A DNA stretch of 64,000 bases from JAODBJ01 sp963782465. Its GTDB lineage: Bacteria > Actinomycetota > Acidimicrobiia > IMCC26256 > PALSA-610. Shown here piece by piece: positions 8,931-17,709 of the stretch (position 1 is the first letter of the stretch; the number at the start of each line of letters is the position of its first letter). Both the position numbers and the translations under genes were made by a program. Where the stretch lies: positions 1,054,001-1,118,000 of the forward strand of contig CAWAJR010000003.1 in assembly GCA_963782465.1 (NCBI GenBank). The letters are read 5' to 3'. A model generated the notes under the pieces. It searched no databases. It was not told the DNA's origin and saw only the letters and a list, made by a program, of their open reading frames with translations.

Positions 8931-11105
8931 ATGACCGTTACGTCGCCGCACCGCCCGATGGCCGAGCACGCGCCGTCGTTGCCGCCCGACCCCAAAGCGC
9001 TGTTCTCCCGCCTCGCCGCGTTCTCGGCCCGGCACCGGCGCGCGGTCATCGTCACCTGGCTCCTCGTCGCGTTCGCGGCGGCGCCACTCGCACTCAGCCT
9101 CACCGGCGCACTGTCGGGCGCGGGCTGGGAGGCGCAGGGCTCGACCGCGCAACAGGTGCGCGACGAGTTGCGCCGCGACTTCCCCGCCCTCGGTGCCGAG
9201 AACCCCGTCGTCGTGTACCACCAGGCGGCACCGATCGCGTCCGCGCCCGACGGCCTGCAGCGCCTCGTGGCCGACCTGCAGCGAGCGCCCGGCACCCGCA
9301 GTGTCGCGAACCCGCTCGCCCTGCCCGCGGCCGCGGGGCTGATCTCGCGCGACGGACGCACCGCGATCGTTCCCGTCGCGCAGGCGGTCACCACCGACGC
9401 GAGCCGCCCGGAACTCGCCGGCCGGCTCGGCGGTTACGTGAAGACCCTCACGGTTCCGGCGGGGGCGCGCGCCGCGGTTACCGGTGAATGGCCGGTGTGG
9501 AGCGACTTCAACAAGATCAACGAGCAGGCGCTGCACCGGGCCGAACTGCTGAGTGGCCTGCCGAGCCTCGTGCTCCTGTTCGTCGCCTTCGGCATGCTCC
9601 TCGCGGCCGGGTTGCCGCTCGTCCTCGCGCTGGCCGGTATCGCGGTCGGCTTCGCGTTGCTGCACATGCTGTCGTGGGTGACGCCGCTGTCGGTGTGGTC
9701 GATGAACTTCTCGATGATGATCGGCCTCGCCGTCGGCATCGACTACAGCCTCTTCATCGTGAGCCGCTACCGGGAAGAACGCGTCGAAGGCAAAGACGCG
9801 CTCGCCGCGATCGAGAACACGCTCTCGACCGCAGGCAAGGCGGTGTTCCTGTCGGCCCTCACCATCGTGCTCGCGCTGGCGGCGGTGTTCATCGTCCCGG
9901 TCATGGTGTTCCGTTCGATGGCGCTCGGGATGATCCTTTCCGTGGTCGCGGTCGCGTTCGCGTCGCTCACGCTGCTGCCCGCGCTGCTCGTCGCGCTGGG
10001 CGATCGTGTGCTCGTCCGCAAGAACACCGAAGACCCCGACGTCGTCGCCGAAGGCCGGTGGCAGCGCTGGACCAGCGTGTCGTTGCGCCGTCCCGGGACG
10101 GTGCTCGCGATCGGGCTCGTCGTGCTCGGTGGCCTGCTCGCGCCGGCGTTCGGCATGCACCTCGGCATGCCCGGCGCGCGGGTCGTCGACACGGGGCACA
10201 CGAGCCGCGACGGGTACGACATGCTCGTCGCCGCGTTCGGGCCGGGTGCTGCGGCGCCGGCCTTCATCACAACACCCGCGACCGACGCGAACCGCGTCGT
10301 CGAGATCGCGGCGCGCCAACCGGGCGTCGTCGACGCTCGGATCGTCACCGCGACGGCGGCCACCGGCCGCACGGTCGTGCGCGTCACCGGTTCGACAGCC
10401 GTCGACAACCCGGCGACCGCGACACTCGTGAACCGGCTCCGCACCCAACTCCGCGCCGCGGTGCCCGGCGCGCGCGTCGGCGGCCCCGCCGCGCAGAACC
10501 GCGACCTGACATCGGTGCTCACGGGCCGCGCGCCGTTCGCGATCGGGGTGATCCTCCTCGTCGCGTTCTTGCTGTTACTCGTCGTTTTCCGCAGCCTCGT
10601 GGTCGCGTTGACGTCGGTGATGATGAACCTCCTCACCGTCGGCGCCGCGTTCGGGTTCGCGACGCTCGTGTTCCAGCACGGCATCGGCGCGGGCGCGCTG
10701 GGCATCACTCACCAGCCGTTCGTCGACGCGTGGGCGCCGCTGTTCTTCTTCGCGCTCCTGTTCGGCCTCTCGATGGACTACCAGCTGTTCCTGCTGGCCG
10801 CGATCCGCGAACGCTACGAAGCCACCGGCGACACCAAACGGGCGATCGCGGAGGGCATTGCCCGTACCGGGCGACCGATCACCAACGCGGCGTTGATCAT
10901 GATCGTGGTGTTCATCGCGTTCGGTGTGACCGGCCCGATCCCGCCGACCGAACTCGGCATCACGCTCGCGATGGCGGTGCTCCTCGACGCGACCGTGGTG
11001 CGGGTCCTGCTCGTGCCGGCGACGATGGCGCTCATCGGCGAACGCAACTGGTACCTGCCGCGAGCGCTCGAGCGGGTGCTGCCCCACGTCCATTTCAGCC
11101 ACTGA
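8931..11105 (+). CDS. MMPL/RND-family membrane transporter
   Basis: The predicted 724-residue protein has the two-repeat MMPL layout. One transmembrane helix (AVIVTWLLVAFAAAPLAL) is followed by an extracytoplasmic domain, a five-helix cluster containing GLAVGIDYSLFIVSRYREE, then a second helix, a second domain and a final cluster with LFGLSMDYQLFLLAAIRERYE. The Gly-x-Asp-Tyr motifs in each half are the proton-relay residues of the family. ATG 8931 is preceded by AAGGAG and is preferred over an in-frame ATG at 8904 that lies closer to the operators. MMPL proteins export lipids, siderophores or drugs. Divergence from a CsoR repressor suggests induction by metal or sulfur stress. Confidence 0.92.
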   Translation: MTVTSPHRPMAEHAPSLPPDPKALFSRLAAFSARHRRAVIVTWLLVAFAAAPLALSLTGALSGAGWEAQGSTAQQVRDELRRDFPALGAENPVVVYHQAAPIASAPDGLQRLVADLQRAPGTRSVANPLALPAAAGLISRDGRTAIVPVAQAVTTDASRPELAGRLGGYVKTLTVPAGARAAVTGEWPVWSDFNKINEQALHRAELLSGLPSLVLLFVAFGMLLAAGLPLVLALAGIAVGFALLHMLSWVTPLSVWSMNFSMMIGLAVGIDYSLFIVSRYREERVEGKDALAAIENTLSTAGKAVFLSALTIVLALAAVFIVPVMVFRSMALGMILSVVAVAFASLTLLPALLVALGDRVLVRKNTEDPDVVAEGRWQRWTSVSLRRPGTVLAIGLVVLGGLLAPAFGMHLGMPGARVVDTGHTSRDGYDMLVAAFGPGAAAPAFITTPATDANRVVEIAARQPGVVDARIVTATAATGRTVVRVTGSTAVDNPATATLVNRLRTQLRAAVPGARVGGPAAQNRDLTSVLTGRAPFAIGVILLVAFLLLLVVFRSLVVALTSVMMNLLTVGAAFGFATLVFQHGIGAGALGITHQPFVDAWAPLFFFALLFGLSMDYQLFLLAAIRERYEATGDTKRAIAEGIARTGRPITNAALIMIVVFIAFGVTGPIPPTELGITLAMAVLLDATVVRVLLVPATMALIGERNWYLPRALERVLPHVHFSH

Positions 11106-11205
11106 GGAGGAAGCGACGGCGTAATCACCCGTGTGTGAGGATGCCGGGAGCTCTGCGATCGCACACCCTGGCGGTCGAACGGGGCCGGCAGAAGGAGCAC
11201 ACGGC

Positions 11206-11913
11206 GTGGACGCACCGGGCGACGACACCTCATCACGTCATTTCGCGAGCGACGCGACCATCGAGTTGTTCGCGACGGTGATCCTTGCGCTCGCGACCGT
11301 CGTCACCGCGTGGAGTGCCTTTCAGAGCACGAAGTGGGGTGGCGTGCAGGCCAACGACTACGCCGCGGCGGGCGCGGCCCGTACCGAATCGTCGAAGGAG
11401 TCGACGCGAGCAGGCCAGGAGACGACGGTCGACGTCGATGTCTTCGTGCAGTGGGCGGCCGCGCTCGCCCAGGAGCGCAGCGCCGACCCGAAGGCGTCGA
11501 CGAACGCGGCGGGCGAGTACGTCCCCGACCCGACGGCGCTGTCGGGTTTCCTCTACGCGCGGATGCGCGACGAGTTCAAGCCCGCGATCGAAGCGTGGCT
11601 GGCGACGAAGCCGCTCGAGAACGCCGACGCGCCCCCGACCCCGTTCGCGATGCCGCAGTACTCGCTCGCCGCGACACGTCAAGCCGACCGGCTCGAAGCG
11701 CGAGCCGACAAGTTCTCGGCCCAGGCGCGGCAGGCCAACCAGCGCGGCGACAATTACGTGTTGCTGACGGTCTTGTTCGCGTCGGTGCTGTTCTTCGCCG
11801 GCGTCAGCGGCAAGTTGCGCTCCAGCCGCAACCGGCTGCTGCTCCTCGGGTTCGCGGTGTTGACGCTCATCGCCGGCGCCGTGGTGCTCGCCACGTTCCC
11901 GGTGGAAGTGTGA
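11206..11913 (+). CDS. Membrane protein of unknown function, three predicted helices
   Basis: GTG at 11206 follows AAGGAG by eight bases and gives a 235-residue protein. A hydrophobic helix lies near the N-terminus (IELFATVILALATVVTAWSA). A soluble Ala/Glu-rich region with QSTKWGGVQANDYAAAG follows, then two helices at the C-terminus (YVLLTVLFASVLFFAGVSG and LLLLGFAVLTLIAGAVVLA). The pattern resembles DUF4337-like actinobacterial membrane proteins, but I cannot name a function. It is co-directional with the MMPL gene 100 bases upstream and faces the second FtsX permease tail to tail. Confidence 0.75.
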   Translation: MDAPGDDTSSRHFASDATIELFATVILALATVVTAWSAFQSTKWGGVQANDYAAAGAARTESSKESTRAGQETTVDVDVFVQWAAALAQERSADPKASTNAAGEYVPDPTALSGFLYARMRDEFKPAIEAWLATKPLENADAPPTPFAMPQYSLAATRQADRLEARADKFSAQARQANQRGDNYVLLTVLFASVLFFAGVSGKLRSSRNRLLLLGFAVLTLIAGAVVLATFPVEV

Positions 11914-11923
11914 TGCTCGTCGT

Positions 11924-14185
11924 TCAATCGTTGCGAGCGACTTCCGGCCCGGTGATCCGTTCGAGCAGCGGGAGGGTGGCGGCAATGATCCCCAGCGCGG
12001 CCGCGAGCGCGGCGGCGACGGCCGCGTAGTACGCGGCGCCCGGCGGGCGGAGCGACTCGTCGAGCTGCGCGTGGAGGAACAGGTCGGCGGCGACGAGCCC
12101 GGTGCCGGCCGACAGCACCGACACGACGATCAGCGGTAGCGCGGCCTCGAGCGCGACCACCCGGCGCAAGACGCGAAGCGGGGTGCCGGTGAGCCGCAGC
12201 AGGCTGAACGGCCGTTTTCGGTCGGTGAGGCCCGCGGCCACACTCACCGCCAGGCTGCAGGCCGCGATCGGCAGGCTGGCGACGATCGCGACGTTGGCGA
12301 GCAGCTCGTACCCGGTGAGCTGTTGCTGCGTACCCGGGCTGATCTCGCTGACCGTGCTCGGCGCAAGGAGCGTGTCGCCGCGGCGCGGGAGCGACGACTC
12401 GAGGGCCGTCCGTACCCGTTCGATGGCGGCCGTCGAACCGTCGGTGTCGACATAGAGCGATCGGACGGGGAGCTCCCCGAGCCGGGCCAAGGCGACGGTG
12501 GCGGCCGGGCGGATGTTCTTCGTGCCCAGCCCGGCCTGGCCACCAGCGATGCCGCCCCCGCCGATGAGCGGCATCACGGCGACGTCGGCGCCGGGGAGGC
12601 AATGCCCGAGCGCGGGGATGCGGGCCAGGTCGGCGCACGACACGACGCCGGGCGGCGGGCCGAGTTCGAGCCCTCGCGGGGCGCCCGGGGCGGGCTCGGG
12701 CGGGGCCGCGGTGCCGGCGTGCACGACCACCACGCCCCGGACACCGGTGGTCGTGGCGAGCCGGTTCGCCAGCCCGTGCGGGAGGGCGCCGAGCGGCTGC
12801 GGCAGGAAGTCGTCGGTGACGAGCCGGCGGCCCGCGCTCCCGCCGGTCGAGGTGTCGTGGTAGCCGACGATCGTGGTGATCACCCCGAGCGCGGTCGTCG
12901 TGACGAACAGGGCGACGATGAGCCCGCTCACGGAGCGGAACGCCGAGCGCGGATCGTCGGAGAGGCGCCGGCCCGCGATCAGCGCGGGAGGGTGGTTCGC
13001 CCGCCGGGCCATGAGGCGCGACCCGACCATCGTCAGCCACGGCCCGGCGACGAGCAGGCCGACCATGGCGAGCAGGAACCCCGCCCCGTAGGCCTCGATC
13101 TGCTGGCCGGTGGTGCTCGGGGTGCCGACCGCGACGAAGTACGCGAGTTCGCAGATGCCGGCGAGCAGGGGGACGAGTCGCCATGCGCCGGGCCGTCGGC
13201 CGGGGCTGCGGCGCCTCACACCGAGCGGCGAGATCTGCACCCGGCGGAGCGCGAGGGTCGCGACCACCGCGGCGGCGAGCGGGATACCGGCGGCGACGAG
13301 CACGACGTCGATCGCGCTGAGCGACAGGTCGGAGGTGAAGAACGCGACGCCGGTGAAGGGCACCTTCGCCATCGGCGGGCGGAGGACCGCGAAGAGGGCG
13401 AACCCCGCCCCGACCCCGATCACGGCGGCGACCACCGCCTCCACCGCCGAGACCACTGCCACCTGGCGGGGCGTCGCACCGACGAGCCGCATCGTGGCGA
13501 ACCGCTGCTCGCGCTGCGCCGCGGCCAGCCGGGTCGCGGTCGCGATGAAGATGAGCACCGGGAACAGCAACGCGCCGGCGACCACAGCGAGGATCAAGTC
13601 GATCCGGCCGGGGTGCGCGGCAAACGGCGAAGAACCCCGCGGCGCGGTCTCGATGCTGCGAACCTCGGCGGCCCCGGGAGCGTGGGCGAGTTCGTCGACC
13701 CGGCGGCCGATGATGATCGTCAGCGAGTCCGGCGAGGCGAGCGCGTCGTTGCCGATCGTGCCGATCTGCCGGCCCGGGTAACGCTCGGCGAGCTGGTCGG
13801 CCGGGGTCGTTCGCAAGAGGTGGGCCAGCGCAGGCGACGCGTAGTACTGGCCGGGACCGGGCAGGTGCGGGATGCCGGGCGGCACCGGCGAGCGGGGGCC
13901 GGTGGCGGCGACGTCGACGCGGTCGATCTCTTTCGAGCCGAACTCGTCGAGCGTGACACTCCCCCACAGCGGGTCGGTGGTGGCCTCGTCGACCGACGGG
14001 CGGGCATTGTGCGTCGAGGTGTCGAGCCAGGCGCTGCGGACTGCTTGGGCGTGAAGGGCGTTGATCCCGGCCAGGGTGACGAGGAGCAGCGCAACGCCGA
14101 GCGCCACGGCCGCCGCGGTGACGGCGAGCCGGCCGGCCGACTCCCGGCCCCCCGCGACGCTGAGGCGGAGCCCGAGGCGGGTCAC
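11924..14185 (-). CDS. FtsX-like ABC permease (module 2)
   Basis: This intact 753-residue permease has an N-terminal transmembrane helix (AAAVALGVALLLVTLAGINAL) and a long extracytoplasmic domain. A four-helix FtsX core with REQRFATMRLVGATPRQVAVVSAVEA follows, then a second domain and a C-terminal core with RKRPFSLLRLTGTPLRVLRRVVALE. The RLxGxxPRQV and LRLTGTPLRVL motifs are the cytoplasmic coupling segments of MacB/FtsX permeases. It starts on the stop codon of the partner ATPase (ATGA overlap) and is the last gene of a PadR-ABC-FtsX operon. Substrate unknown; export of peptide, lipid or antibiotic is the usual role. Confidence 0.92.
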   Translation of the reverse strand: MTRLGLRLSVAGGRESAGRLAVTAAAVALGVALLLVTLAGINALHAQAVRSAWLDTSTHNARPSVDEATTDPLWGSVTLDEFGSKEIDRVDVAATGPRSPVPPGIPHLPGPGQYYASPALAHLLRTTPADQLAERYPGRQIGTIGNDALASPDSLTIIIGRRVDELAHAPGAAEVRSIETAPRGSSPFAAHPGRIDLILAVVAGALLFPVLIFIATATRLAAAQREQRFATMRLVGATPRQVAVVSAVEAVVAAVIGVGAGFALFAVLRPPMAKVPFTGVAFFTSDLSLSAIDVVLVAAGIPLAAAVVATLALRRVQISPLGVRRRSPGRRPGAWRLVPLLAGICELAYFVAVGTPSTTGQQIEAYGAGFLLAMVGLLVAGPWLTMVGSRLMARRANHPPALIAGRRLSDDPRSAFRSVSGLIVALFVTTTALGVITTIVGYHDTSTGGSAGRRLVTDDFLPQPLGALPHGLANRLATTTGVRGVVVVHAGTAAPPEPAPGAPRGLELGPPPGVVSCADLARIPALGHCLPGADVAVMPLIGGGGIAGGQAGLGTKNIRPAATVALARLGELPVRSLYVDTDGSTAAIERVRTALESSLPRRGDTLLAPSTVSEISPGTQQQLTGYELLANVAIVASLPIAACSLAVSVAAGLTDRKRPFSLLRLTGTPLRVLRRVVALEAALPLIVVSVLSAGTGLVAADLFLHAQLDESLRPPGAAYYAAVAAALAAALGIIAATLPLLERITGPEVARND

Positions 14186-14878
14186 GACGCCACGCGTTCG
14201 GGGGAGGTCACCATCCCGTCGCGCACGATCACCTCACGGTCGGCGTAGGCCGCGACCCGCGGGTCGTGGGTGACCAGCACGACGGTGGTGCCTTCGGAGC
14301 GGGCGGCGTCGGTCAGCAGGTTCATGACGTGCTCGCCCGCGAGCGAGTCGAGCGAGCCGGTGGGCTCGTCGGCGAAGAGCACCTCCGGGTGCGCGACCAT
14401 CCCGCGGGCGAGCGCGACCCGTTGGGCCTCGCCGCCCGACAGCTCGCCGGAGCGGCGCCGCTCCAAACCGTCGAGGCCGAGCCGGCCGAACCACGGCCGC
14501 GCCTCGGCGACGGCCCGGGCAGCGGCGCGTGCCGGTGAGCAGGAGCGGGAGGGCGACGTTCTCCTCCGCGGTCAGTTCGGGCACGAGCTGGCCCGACTGG
14601 AACACGAACCCGAACCGGTCGCGGCGAAGCCGGCTCCGTTCGGTCTCGCCGAGCGTGTCGATGCGGTGGCCGGCGAAGAAGACCTCACCGGCTTCGGGCA
14701 CGAGGATCCCGGCGAGGCAGTGCAACAAGGTCGACTTGCCCGAACCACTCGGGCCCATCACCGCGAGGATCTCGCCGGCGGTCGCGTCGACCGACGCGCC
14801 ACGCAGCGCCGGCGTGGGCCCGAATGACTTGACGATGCCACGGGCTTCGATCAGTGGGCGGTCGGTTTCGAACGTCAT
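14182..14878 (-). CDS. ABC transporter ATP-binding protein (module 2), frameshifted
   Basis: The N-terminal part reads MTFETDRPLIEARGIVKSFG with Walker A GPSGSGKST and Q-loop FVFQSGQLVPELTAEENV. At about 14524-14532 (plus strand AGCGGCGCG) the frame must shift by one base. The C-terminal part then carries the signature LSGGEAQRVALARG, Walker B VLFADEPTG and H-loop VTHD. Joined, it would be a normal MacB/LolD-type ATPase of about 232 residues. A one-base insertion or loss of a CG dinucleotide explains the break. The start overlaps the PadR stop (ATGA) and the stop overlaps the permease start, so the operon was tightly coupled. Real inactivation and sequencing error cannot be separated here. 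Confidence 0.85.
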
Positions 14879-15402
14879 GACTGCACGACCTCCGCGAGGT
14901 TGGACAGGCGCGCGCCGGTCAGGTCGATCCAGCGCAGGTCGGCTTCGAGGTGGAACAGCGCGTGGTCGGCGAGGAGGGCGTCGACCACGCCGCCGTTCCT
15001 GCGGACGGCGGTGAGCTCGCGCATCCGCTGCAGGTGCGCGGCGCGCTGGCGGTCGAGGTACCTGCCGGCGGGCTGGCCGAGCATGAGGGCGAGCACCACC
15101 TTGGCGAACAGCACGGTCTGGAGGTGCGGCTCCGGCTCGACCGGTTCGGCGAGCCACTCGTCGACCTCGGCCCGGCCCTCCGGCGTGATCGAGTAGCGCT
15201 TGCGTTCGGGGCCGCCGCCCGGCTCGCTCTCCCCCGCCAGCGCCTTCCCGTCGCGCGCCAACCGGGCGAGGGTCGCGTACACCTGCCCGAACGGGAGCGG
15301 CTTGCCCCGCCCGAAGTAGGCGTCGTAGTCGCGCTTCAGGTCGTAGCCGTGGCTGGGCCGGCGTTCGAGCAATCCGAGCAGGGTGACGGGAACAACGCTC
15401 AT
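14875..15402 (-). CDS. PadR-family transcriptional regulator (module 2)
   Basis: This 175-residue protein has the PadR winged helix LLGLLERRPSHGYDLKRDYD, then GQVYATLARLARDGKAL, a wing ending in YSITPEGRAEVDEWLAEP, and a C-terminal helical domain (HLQRMRELTAVRRNGG). It heads the reverse-strand PadR-ABC-FtsX operon. A palindrome with ATAC/GTAT ends lies just upstream of the start, consistent with autorepression. It is a paralogue of the regulators at 3597 and 56058. Confidence 0.92.
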   Translation of the reverse strand: MSVVPVTLLGLLERRPSHGYDLKRDYDAYFGRGKPLPFGQVYATLARLARDGKALAGESEPGGGPERKRYSITPEGRAEVDEWLAEPVEPEPHLQTVLFAKVVLALMLGQPAGRYLDRQRAAHLQRMRELTAVRRNGGVVDALLADHALFHLEADLRWIDLTGARLSNLAEVVQS

Positions 15403-15412
15403 CGCTCGGAGA

Positions 15413-15427
15413 ATACGCTGAGTGTAT
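15413..15427. promoter_or_regulatory. Putative operator of the second PadR gene
   Basis: ATACGCTGAGTGTAT is a 15-bp inverted repeat (ATACGCT-G-AGTGTAT, one mismatch) located 11 bases upstream of the PadR start codon. It shares the CTGAGT centre and the ATAC/GTAT ends with the site before the first PadR gene. Confidence 0.65.
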
Positions 15428-15467
15428 ACGCCGGGTCAACAGCGGCGGCGGCGCCTCCGGCGGGCAG

Positions 15468-16202
15468 CTACCGAATGGTCCCGCCCGGGCCGCCGCCCGG
15501 CCAGCGACGCGTCACGCTCGCCTGCACGTCGACCAGGCGCTCGACGGTGAAATCGTCGCGCCGGCAGCAGGCGAAGATCTCCGCTTCGAGCGCGTCGATG
15601 TCGCGCGCGGCGCGGGCGAGGTCGTGCACGTCGATCTCGGGCGGGACACGCAGTACGCCGTGACGGTCGGCGACCAGCAGGTCGCCCGTCGCGATCCTCA
15701 GGCCGGCGACGTGCGCGGGCTCGCCGTAGCCGACGAACGCGCCGTAGCCGTGACCGACCGACACCGCCGTCGCGAACGTGTGGAAGCGGAGGCGTTCGAG
15801 CGCGTCGAGGTCGCGGACCGCGCCCTGCGTGATGGTGCCGGCGCAGCCGAGCGCGTGGTGGACGTTGGCGTTCCACTCCCCCCACATCGCGCCGCCGGGT
15901 GGATCGTCGACGTCCTCGACGACGGCGACCAACGGCCCTGCCTGCGCGTCGAGCCACCGCCAATAGGCGGGCTCATCGATGGGCGCCGGCGCGACATCGG
16001 GCGGCTGGTTCGTCGCCACGTGCGCGGTGACCGCGAACCCGACGAGCGTCCCCAAGGCCGGGAAGTGACAGGTGATCGGGTCGGTGTTGTACCCCTCGTT
16101 CGGCGCGACAACGCCGAAGGTCTCGATCGCGTTGGCGAGGGTCGGCACCGTGAGGTCGCGCAGCGCCTCGACCGCGTCGGCGCGCGAGGCCGGGTACGTC
16201 AT
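15468..16202 (-). CDS. RraA-family protein (HMG aldolase/demethylmenaquinone methyltransferase-like fold)
   Basis: The predicted 244-residue protein shows the RraA-family core: PTLANAIETFGV, a substrate-loop region, TQGAVRDLDALE with the catalytic Arg-Asp, and GDLLVADRHGVLRVPPE. Members are divalent-metal 4-hydroxy-4-methyl-2-oxoglutarate/oxaloacetate aldolases or regulators of RNase E. In a carbohydrate context and in an actinobacterium the aldolase or a sugar-acid dehydratase role is likelier. The ATG overlaps the stop of the sialidase gene (ATGA), so the two are translated together. The extra C-terminus (CRRDDFTVERLVDVQ) is not unusual for the family. Confidence 0.85.
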   Translation of the reverse strand: MTYPASRADAVEALRDLTVPTLANAIETFGVVAPNEGYNTDPITCHFPALGTLVGFAVTAHVATNQPPDVAPAPIDEPAYWRWLDAQAGPLVAVVEDVDDPPGGAMWGEWNANVHHALGCAGTITQGAVRDLDALERLRFHTFATAVSVGHGYGAFVGYGEPAHVAGLRIATGDLLVADRHGVLRVPPEIDVHDLARAARDIDALEAEIFACCRRDDFTVERLVDVQASVTRRWPGGGPGGTIR

Positions 16203-17347
16203 CCGGCGAGGCGGAAACGGGTGCTCGCGACGAACTGGATCGGGCGCTCGTCGTCGGTGTACTCGTGGTAGAGCGCCAGGATGCTGCCGTCGCCGAGCAC
16301 GACGACGCTCGGGTAGCCGATGTGCTGGTAGAGGCCCGGGTACTCGTGGTGCCCGGCCGGTACCCCTCCCTCGCGGATCACGAACTCGTCGCCGACGTCC
16401 CATCGCAGGCCGTCATCGGACACGATCCCCCGCACGCCGTACGGCGGCCGCCGGTACCCGTACACCATGAGGACGCGGCCGTCGGGCAGCGTCGCGAACT
16501 CGGCCGGGTAGCCCCAGATGTTCGTGAAACGCGGCGGCGTCCACGAGAACCCGCCATCGTCGCTCACGACCATCGCCATGTTCTTCGCATCGCCGCTCGG
16601 GTTCACGTGGGTGCGCAGCATGGCCACGATGCGGCCGTCGGCGAGCCGCACGATCGCCGGTTCCTCGAAGTCGACGATGCTCGCGGGGTCGTACGCGAGC
16701 GTCGAGTAGTACTCCCAGTTCGTGCCGCCGTCGTCGCTGCGCAACAGCGCGGAACGGGTGCTCTCGTTCTCGCCTTCCTCGCCGTAGCCGCGGATGCGCC
16801 CGTACACGCCCATCAACACCTCGCCGCCGGGCATCGGCCAGCAGCCGAGACGGCAACCCGCGTGTTTCAGCGGCCGCGCGTTCACCGGGATCGGGTCGCT
16901 CCACGTGTCGCCGCCGTCGCGCGACCGGATCACGTACGTCCCCAGCCACGACATCAACCGGTACGACCACGTCCAGTCGCCGTGCCGATCGTTGCGCGGC
17001 CCGGAGGCCCACGACGGCTGCTCGGGTCGAACGCCGCGCTTGAAATAACCGGCGATCGTGAAGTTCACGAGCAGCGTCCCGTCGTCGAGCTCGCAGATGC
17101 CACAATCCCAGTTGCCCGTGGTCTCCGTGTACGGCAGGAGCACCCGGCGGCCCGACCATGTCGCGCCGTCGTCGTCGGAGACGAGCATGACGGTCTGCCC
17201 GCTGTCGTGGTGGAACCGCCAACGTTCCTCGTTGTAGACCGCGACGAGCCGCCCCGTCTGCAGCCGCCGCGCGTGCACCTGGTTGAACGCATGCTCACGC
17301 GTCTCGTCGATGTCGACGACCTGGTGCTCGACGTCGGTGATCTTCAC
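16199..17347 (-). CDS. Sialidase-like BNR/Asp-box repeat protein
   Basis: The 382-residue protein contains several Asp-box motifs (S-x-D-x-G-x-T/S-W): SDDDGATW, SRDGGDTW, SDDGGTNW and SDDGGFSW, spaced as in a six-bladed beta propeller. No signal peptide is visible, so it is probably cytoplasmic or uses an atypical export route. Many actinobacterial proteins of this type are annotated exo-alpha-sialidase but lack proof. I did not identify the complete Arg triad with confidence. Coupling to an RraA-like aldolase suggests use of a sugar acid. The gene is divergent from the xylose-isomerase remnant and GH3 gene, with 146 bases between. Confidence 0.82.
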   Translation of the reverse strand: MKITDVEHQVVDIDETREHAFNQVHARRLQTGRLVAVYNEERWRFHHDSGQTVMLVSDDDGATWSGRRVLLPYTETTGNWDCGICELDDGTLLVNFTIAGYFKRGVRPEQPSWASGPRNDRHGDWTWSYRLMSWLGTYVIRSRDGGDTWSDPIPVNARPLKHAGCRLGCWPMPGGEVLMGVYGRIRGYGEEGENESTRSALLRSDDGGTNWEYYSTLAYDPASIVDFEEPAIVRLADGRIVAMLRTHVNPSGDAKNMAMVVSDDGGFSWTPPRFTNIWGYPAEFATLPDGRVLMVYGYRRPPYGVRGIVSDDGLRWDVGDEFVIREGGVPAGHHEYPGLYQHIGYPSVVVLGDGSILALYHEYTDDERPIQFVASTRFRLAG

Positions 17348-17493
17348 GGCCCTCGACGCTACGTCGCCGAATCATCCGGTGCGAGGGCTCGCGCCCGCAT
17401 GACCTGCGGTGGCAGGCAAACCGCGACGCGGCGCTTGCCAACGAGCATGCATTCGGGCACCCTCCGAACCGCCTGGACCACTGGGAGCCGATC

Positions 17494-17709
17494 ATGACCG
17501 ACCCGTACACACCACTTCCGGAGCACCGCTTCACGTTCGGCCCGTGGACCGCGGTCTGGCACGGGAAGCTCTTCCACATCGACCTGAACGGGCAGCGGAT
17601 CGGCCAGTACGACCAGGACTTCCGCTTCGGCTCCGAAGGCATCCGCGACGCGTACGGCCACGAACATCTCGACCAACCCGTCACCGAGCTGCTGCTCGGC
17701 GCACGATGA
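17494..17709 (+). CDS. 71-residue deletion derivative of xylose isomerase
   Basis: The ORF is made of three pieces of actinobacterial xylose isomerase joined in frame. Residues 4-19 match the N-terminus (YTPLPEHRFTFGPWT; family PxPEDRFTFGLWT). Residues about 20-52 match the segment around metal ligands D245, D255 and D257 (GKLFHIDLNGQ, then YDQDFRFG). Residues about 53-71 match the extreme C-terminus (HLDQPVTELLLGAR; family RLDQLAMDHLLGAR). A full enzyme has about 390 residues, so roughly 320 are missing, including H54, E181, K183, E217, H220 and D287. Isomerase activity is not expected. The ORF has a GGGAG motif upstream and its stop overlaps the GH3 start (ATGA). It may be a remnant, or a retained leader that couples translation. 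Confidence 0.8.
   Translation: MTDPYTPLPEHRFTFGPWTAVWHGKLFHIDLNGQRIGQYDQDFRFGSEGIRDAYGHEHLDQPVTELLLGAR

Noticed and set aside
6866..9394. 842-codon open frame on the minus strand
   Set aside because: It runs antisense through the FtsX-1, Ddn fusion and MMPL genes. The residue mix is Arg/Ala/Gly-biased and only the CsoR gene, in another frame, is real.
12323..14248. 641-codon open frame on the plus strand
   Set aside because: Antisense of the module 2 permease; composition (Arg, Gly, Asp, His) is typical of shadow frames at this GC content.
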